The notes under the pieces were generated by a model. The model had not been told where the DNA came from. It ran no database searches and saw nothing but the letters and a program-made list of their open reading frames with translations. 64,000 nucleotides of DNA from Microvirga sp. VF16. Its GTDB lineage: Bacteria > Pseudomonadota > Alphaproteobacteria > Rhizobiales > Beijerinckiaceae. Below, piece after piece: positions 60,399 to 64,000 of this stretch (position 1 is the first letter of the stretch; every line of letters begins with the position of its first letter). The stretch lies in contig NZ_CP069354.1 of assembly GCF_016864375.1 (NCBI RefSeq), forward strand, positions 4,741,501-4,805,500, in the 5' to 3' direction. The position numbers and the translations under genes are program-made.

Positions 60399-61625
60399 TC
60401 AGCGGGTCGCACGCAATTCCCGCAGGACCGCGTAATCGGCATAGCCATCCGGGATCAAGCCACGGCGCAGCTGGAAGTTCCGCACGGCCTCCCGGGTCTT
60501 GGAGCCGAGCTTGCCGTCGGTGTTGCCTTCATAGAATCCGAGGCGGGCGAGACGCTCCTGCAACTCCTGGCTCTGATCCTTGTCCAGCATGGGCTTGTCC
60601 TTGGGCCATGCGCCCTGGATCGGCTGCCCGCCCAAGAGCCGGTCGCCGAGATGAGCCACGCCCATGGCATAGGCATCCGAGGAATTGTAGGCCTTGATCA
60701 CGTCGTAGTTGCGGGTCACCAGGAAGGCGGGTCCCCCTGCACCACCCGGCAGGAACAGGCTGGCCTCGCCGGAGCGAGGCATGGCCTTGCCATCCAGCCG
60801 GCGGACACCCACGGCGTTCCAGCGGGCGAAATCCTGCCGCAAGTGCTGGTAATCGAAGCCCCGCGGCAGCGCTACCTCGAAGCCCCAGGGCAAGCCCGGC
60901 TGCCAGCCGTGCTGACGCAGGTAATTGGCGGTCGAGGCCATGGCGTCTGGCACCGAGGACCAGATGTCCCGCATTCCATCCCGGTTGCCGTCGACGGCGA
61001 ATTTCATGAAGCTCGAGGGCATGAACTGGGTCTGGCCCATGGCGCCTGCCCAGGAGCCCAGCATCCTGGAGCGGTCGATATGCTCGCCTTCCAGGATCTG
61101 GAGCGCGGTGAGCAGCTCTTCCTTGAAGAAATCGCCCCGATAGCCGGTATAGGCCAGGGTCGCCAGCGCCCGGACCGCGTAGATCGATCCGGTGAAGCTG
61201 CCGAAATTGGTCTCCATGCCCCAGACGCCGAGGACCACGGAGCGCGGAACCCCATAGGTCCGCTCGACCATGGCGAGGGTCTTCGACCACTCGGCGGCCA
61301 TCTCCTGGCCGCGCTTCAGGCGCTGAGCCGAGATGGCACCGTTGATGTAATCCCAGATCGGACGGACGAATTCGGACTGCTTTTTCGTAAGCGCGATGAT
61401 CTTGGCGTCGGGCTCGACGCCCCGGAACGCCTCCTCGAAGGTCGCCCGCGACACGCCCCGCGCCTTGGCGGCAGGCCACAGCCCCTGCACGAAGCGCTGG
61501 AACCCGGCCTGGGAAGCGTCCTGCGCCTGGACGGGCGGAACACTGCCGCCCCCACCCATGGTGAGGCTCAAACCGAGAAGGAGCGCGCCGGAAAGGCGGC
61601 ACACCAGGGAAAGCGGCAGGCGCAT
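60399..61625 (-). CDS. Lytic murein transglycosylase (MltB family) with peptidoglycan-binding domain
   Basis: A 408-residue periplasmic enzyme that cleaves peptidoglycan glycan strands. A signal peptide (LVCRLSGALLLGLSLTMGGG) precedes an SLT_2/MltB-type domain: FQRFVQGLWPAAKARGVSRA, PRSVVLGVWGMETNFGSFTG (catalytic Glu in GMETNFG, near residue 139) and GQTQFMPSSFMKFAVDGNRD. The C-terminal 70 residues (LDKDQSQELQERLARLGFYE and TREAVRNFQLRRGLIPDGYA) form a PG_binding_1 domain. It precedes the DUF459 gene on the same strand. Confidence 0.92.
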   Translation of the reverse strand: MRLPLSLVCRLSGALLLGLSLTMGGGGSVPPVQAQDASQAGFQRFVQGLWPAAKARGVSRATFEEAFRGVEPDAKIIALTKKQSEFVRPIWDYINGAISAQRLKRGQEMAAEWSKTLAMVERTYGVPRSVVLGVWGMETNFGSFTGSIYAVRALATLAYTGYRGDFFKEELLTALQILEGEHIDRSRMLGSWAGAMGQTQFMPSSFMKFAVDGNRDGMRDIWSSVPDAMASTANYLRQHGWQPGLPWGFEVALPRGFDYQHLRQDFARWNAVGVRRLDGKAMPRSGEASLFLPGGAGGPAFLVTRNYDVIKAYNSSDAYAMGVAHLGDRLLGGQPIQGAWPKDKPMLDKDQSQELQERLARLGFYEGNTDGKLGSKTREAVRNFQLRRGLIPDGYADYAVLRELRATR

Positions 61626-61970
61626 GGAAGTCGCTCACGGAAACAGGACAGATCTGCCCTGCCAATGCGACACTAAACGGGTTAACAGCCGGTTGATAGT
61701 GCATCCTGATGCAGCCTTCCGCACGGTCATACCGTAGTCACCTGTGGCAATCATGATCGGCATCGCCAAGGCGGCCCCTCCTCAAAACCGCCGTTGTTGG
61801 CAGCTTAACCACAACACTTCAGCTCCAATTCAGGTCGGAGCTGCAATGAGGCACATGCAACGACGAAACATCGAAAGCACTGCCGCGTTGGAAGGTGCCG
61901 AAGCTTGACAGTTATCGGTTCCCTTTTCCCGGTCCTGACTTAGATTATCCCTCCCTCTTGATGCTCAATC
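61626..61970. other. 345-bp intergenic region between lytic transglycosylase and galU
   Basis: The gap holds divergent promoters. A CAGCTCC/GGAGCTG hairpin is at 61820-61843, a TTGACA hexamer at about 61907 with no convincing partner and a near-consensus CtrA motif at 61682. I see no gene. Confidence 0.45.
61682..61696. promoter_or_regulatory. Near-consensus CtrA-box-like motif upstream of the lytic transglycosylase
   Basis: TTAA-N7-TTGA, one mismatch from the CtrA consensus, 57 bp upstream of the transglycosylase start. Single-mismatch sites occur by chance, so the call is tentative. Confidence 0.25.
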
Positions 61971-62849
61971 ATGGCCCAATCAATGAAGCGTATCCGCAAA
62001 GCAGTCCTTCCCGTCGCTGGTCTCGGCACCCGGTTCCTGCCGGCCACCAAGGCCGTTCCCAAGGAGATGCTCTGCGTCGTCGACCGTCCGGTCGTGCAGC
62101 ATGTGGTCGATGAGGCGCGTGCCGCCGGCATCGAGCATTTCATCTTCGTTACCGGCCGCAACAAGGCGGTGATCGAGGACCATTTCGATATCGCCTATGA
62201 GCTCAACCGTACGCTGGAGAGCCGCAACAAGACCAAGGAGCTGGAGCTTCTCGCCAAGGATCAGCCCCAGGCCGGCCAGACGAGCTTCACCCGTCAGCAG
62301 GAGCCGCTCGGCCTCGGCCACGCGGTCTGGTGTGCCCGCGAACTCGTGGGCGACGAGCCCTTCGCCGTGATCCTCCCCGATATGCTCAGCCGCGGTTCCA
62401 TGGAGCAGATGATCGCGGCCTACGACAAGCATGGCGGCAACATCATCGCCGTCGAGGAGGTGCCGGAGGATCAGACGCACCAATACGGCATCGTCTCGGT
62501 CGGCCAGGAATTCGGCCAGACCTTCGAGATCACCGGCATGGTGGAAAAGCCGCCGAAGGGCACCGCGCCCTCGAACTACATCATTTCCGGCCGCTATATC
62601 CTGCAGCCCGAGATCTTCGACCTGCTCTCCACCCAGGAGCGCGGCGCCGGCAACGAGATCCAGCTCACGGATTCCATGATCCGCCTGATGAAGGACCACC
62701 CGTTCTTCGGCATGAAGTATCAGGGCAAGACCTACGACACGGGCTCCAAGATCGGCTTCCTCATGGCGAACGTCGCCTACGCCCTGGAGCGCGAGGAGCT
62801 GTCCGCCGATTTCCGCCGGGAGCTCGAAGCCCTGCTGCGGCAGAAGTAA
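61971..62849 (+). CDS. galU: UTP-glucose-1-phosphate uridylyltransferase
   Basis: A 292-residue nucleotidyltransferase that makes UDP-glucose for polysaccharide and lipid glycans. It begins KRIRKAVLPVAGLGTRFLPA with the nucleotide-binding GLGTRFLPATKAVPKEM, has VTGRNKAVIEDHFD near residue 64 and LGLGHAVWCARELVGDEPFA near 107, and DTGSKIGFLMANVAY near 263. Length and motifs are standard for bacterial GalU. It lies 50 bp upstream of kdsD, both on the same strand, so both supply cell-surface glycan precursors. Confidence 0.95.
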   Translation: MAQSMKRIRKAVLPVAGLGTRFLPATKAVPKEMLCVVDRPVVQHVVDEARAAGIEHFIFVTGRNKAVIEDHFDIAYELNRTLESRNKTKELELLAKDQPQAGQTSFTRQQEPLGLGHAVWCARELVGDEPFAVILPDMLSRGSMEQMIAAYDKHGGNIIAVEEVPEDQTHQYGIVSVGQEFGQTFEITGMVEKPPKGTAPSNYIISGRYILQPEIFDLLSTQERGAGNEIQLTDSMIRLMKDHPFFGMKYQGKTYDTGSKIGFLMANVAYALEREELSADFRRELEALLRQK

Positions 62850-62899
62850 GCAAGCGCGAGGGTTCCTCATGGCCGCCCGTCTGTGCTAGAGGGGCGGCC

Positions 62900-63895
62900 A
62901 TGGCACTTGCACAACAAGCTCCCCTTTCGCCCGATCCGACCATTGCCTCAGCCCTGCGCACGCTCGAAACCGAGCGAGACGGCCTGACGATCCTGATGGA
63001 GGCCATCGGCAACGGCCTCGGTCCCGTCTTCACGGCTGCGGTCGAGACGCTGGCGGCTGCCAAGGGCCGTGTGATCGTCACCGGCATGGGCAAGTCCGGC
63101 CATGTGGGCCGCAAGATCACCGCCACTTTCGCCTCGACCGGCACGCCCGCCCATTACGTCCATCCGGCAGAGGCGAGCCACGGCGATCTGGGCATGATCC
63201 AGACAGACGACGTGATCATCGCCCTGTCCTGGTCGGGGGAGACGGCCGAGCTCGCCGACATTCTCGGCTACTCCCGGCGCTTCCGGGTGCCGCTGATCGC
63301 GCTGACCTCAAATGCCGAGTCGACGCTCGGGCGCGCCGCCGATATCTGCCTGACCCTGCCGAAGGCCAAGGAAGCCTGCCCCAACGGGCTGGCGCCCACG
63401 ACCTCAACCACGATCCAGCTGGCACTGGGCGACGCCCTCGCCGTCGCTCTTCTGGAGAAGCGCGGGTTCACGGCGGAGCACTTCAAAGTCTTCCATCCGG
63501 GCGGAAAGCTTGGTGCCCGCCTCAAGCTCGTCCGTGACATCATGCACAAGGACGAGCGCCTGCCCGTCGTCGGCATCGAGGCGCGCATGGACGAGGCCAT
63601 CGGCGAGATCGGCCGCAAGGGTTTTGGTGCCGTGATCGTGGTGAACGATGACGGCACGCTTGCCGGCATCGTCACTGACGGCGACCTGCGCCGCAATCTC
63701 AAGCCCGATCTCATGACCCTGCCGGTCACGGCGATCATGACCAAGACGCCGCGCACCATCGCGCCGGATGCTCTCGTGGCGACCGCGCTGGAGATGGAAG
63801 AGGCCTCCCGGATCACGGCCCTGATCGTAGTCGAGAACAGCCGACCCATCGGCCTCGTGCATTATCTCGACCTGCTGCGCGCGGGTGCAGCGTAA
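62900..63895 (+). CDS. kdsD: D-arabinose-5-phosphate isomerase (KpsF/GutQ family)
   Basis: A 331-residue enzyme that converts ribulose-5-phosphate to arabinose-5-phosphate for Kdo synthesis. The SIS domain has GRVIVTGMGKSGHVGRKITA near residue 56, STGTPAHYVHPAEASHGDLG near 79 and ALSWSGETAEL near 108, and the C-terminal half carries two CBS repeats (VRDIMHKDERLPVVG, VTAIMTKTPRTIAPD). ATG 62900 is preceded by GAGGGG. It follows galU closely and is convergent with an nfeD-like gene, with no space between the ends. Confidence 0.95.
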   Translation: MALAQQAPLSPDPTIASALRTLETERDGLTILMEAIGNGLGPVFTAAVETLAAAKGRVIVTGMGKSGHVGRKITATFASTGTPAHYVHPAEASHGDLGMIQTDDVIIALSWSGETAELADILGYSRRFRVPLIALTSNAESTLGRAADICLTLPKAKEACPNGLAPTTSTTIQLALGDALAVALLEKRGFTAEHFKVFHPGGKLGARLKLVRDIMHKDERLPVVGIEARMDEAIGEIGRKGFGAVIVVNDDGTLAGIVTDGDLRRNLKPDLMTLPVTAIMTKTPRTIAPDALVATALEMEEASRITALIVVENSRPIGLVHYLDLLRAGAA

Positions 63896-64000
63896 TCAGG
63901 GATCATCGACGACAAGCGTCGATCCCTCGACCCGCACGACACGCACCCTGGCGCCGGCAAAGCGGTCGGCGCCCGTCACCCGCCAGGAGCTGTCATCGAC
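63896..64000 (-). CDS. NfeD-like protein, C-terminal end only (5' end outside window)
   Basis: The last 105 bp read on the minus strand as 34 residues: VDDSSWRVTGADRFAGARVR, then VVRVEGSTLVVDDP, stop TGA at 63898-63896. The W-R-V-x-G-x-x-x-x-x-G-x-x-V-R-V-V pattern is the typical end of the OB-fold domain of NfeD proteins, membrane proteins that pair with stomatin/SPFH proteins. Identification rests on this short piece. Its stop abuts the kdsD stop. Confidence 0.55.
   Translation of the reverse strand, partial: VDDSSWRVTGADRFAGARVRVVRVEGSTLVVDDP

Overview
The window is 64 kb of GC-rich DNA from an alphaproteobacterial chromosome, most likely Hyphomicrobiales and close to Methylobacteriaceae (Microvirga-like). 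Lineage evidence: the set of small alphaproteobacterial families (TrcR/DUF1013, GapR/DUF2312, CpdR, DUF1192, DUF1244, DUF1465, DUF465), an aa3-type oxidase subunit IV beside pntA, a three-gene transhydrogenase, class II aldolase next to pgk, and ~110-bp two-palindrome intergenic elements like those of rhizobia. Genus is inferred by recall of protein sequences, not by a search. Most of the window is core genome; I see no prophage, integrase, transposase, CRISPR array or rRNA operon, and one tRNA (Val-GAC).

Layout. 1-10.2 kb: glycolysis (pgk end, fba), a divergent ThiE-like plus Sel1 pair, an inositol-phosphatase-like gene, a TolQ/MotA-like channel translationally coupled to a MotB/OmpA-like coiled-coil protein, proline iminopeptidase, a DUF3606 mini-gene, an ABC exporter and rpmE. 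10.2-18 kb: small alphaproteobacterial families, a quinone oxidoreductase, trcR, prpE, a TauE-type permease and two divergent DUF465 genes separated by a repeat. 18-26 kb: purEK, rpsU, a TPR lipoprotein, a nucleotidyltransferase with a damaged start, a GNAT enzyme and the pnt operon. 26-38 kb: glycosyltransferase, UbiB/ABC1-like kinase, a glucose/sorbosone-dehydrogenase-type protein fused to RTX repeats, oligoendopeptidase F, an L,D-transpeptidase and a DUF882 protein. 38-46 kb: thioesterase, gapR, DUF1244, two N-formylglutamate amidohydrolase-family genes, DMT permease, DUF1036-pyk, rpmJ, tRNA-Val, cpdR. 46-64 kb: MFS permease, hisN-like phosphatase, two-hairpin repeat, small heat-shock protein with a likely RNA thermometer, threonine aldolase, gltBD, a DUF459 protein, a lytic transglycosylase, galU, kdsD and the end of an nfeD-like gene.

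How the genes fit together: central carbon and nitrogen metabolism (fba, pgk, pyk, prpE, gltBD, pntAB, purEK), cell envelope building and remodelling (L,D-transpeptidase, DUF882, lytic transglycosylase, TolQ/OmpA pair, galU, kdsD), and cell-cycle control (trcR, gapR, cpdR).

The most unusual signal is a family of 110-112 bp elements made of two palindromes: four full copies and one half copy. One copy, exactly 111 bp, sits in frame inside the signal-peptide region of the DUF882 gene and adds 37 codons; removing it restores a normal-looking signal peptide. Other points worth a look are a predicted RpoH promoter plus ROSE-like thermometer before hsp20, a 540-bp gltB leader with five hairpins, a hairpin covering the start codon of a TPR gene, and the TolQ/MotB-like pair as a possible uncharacterised ion-driven envelope machine.
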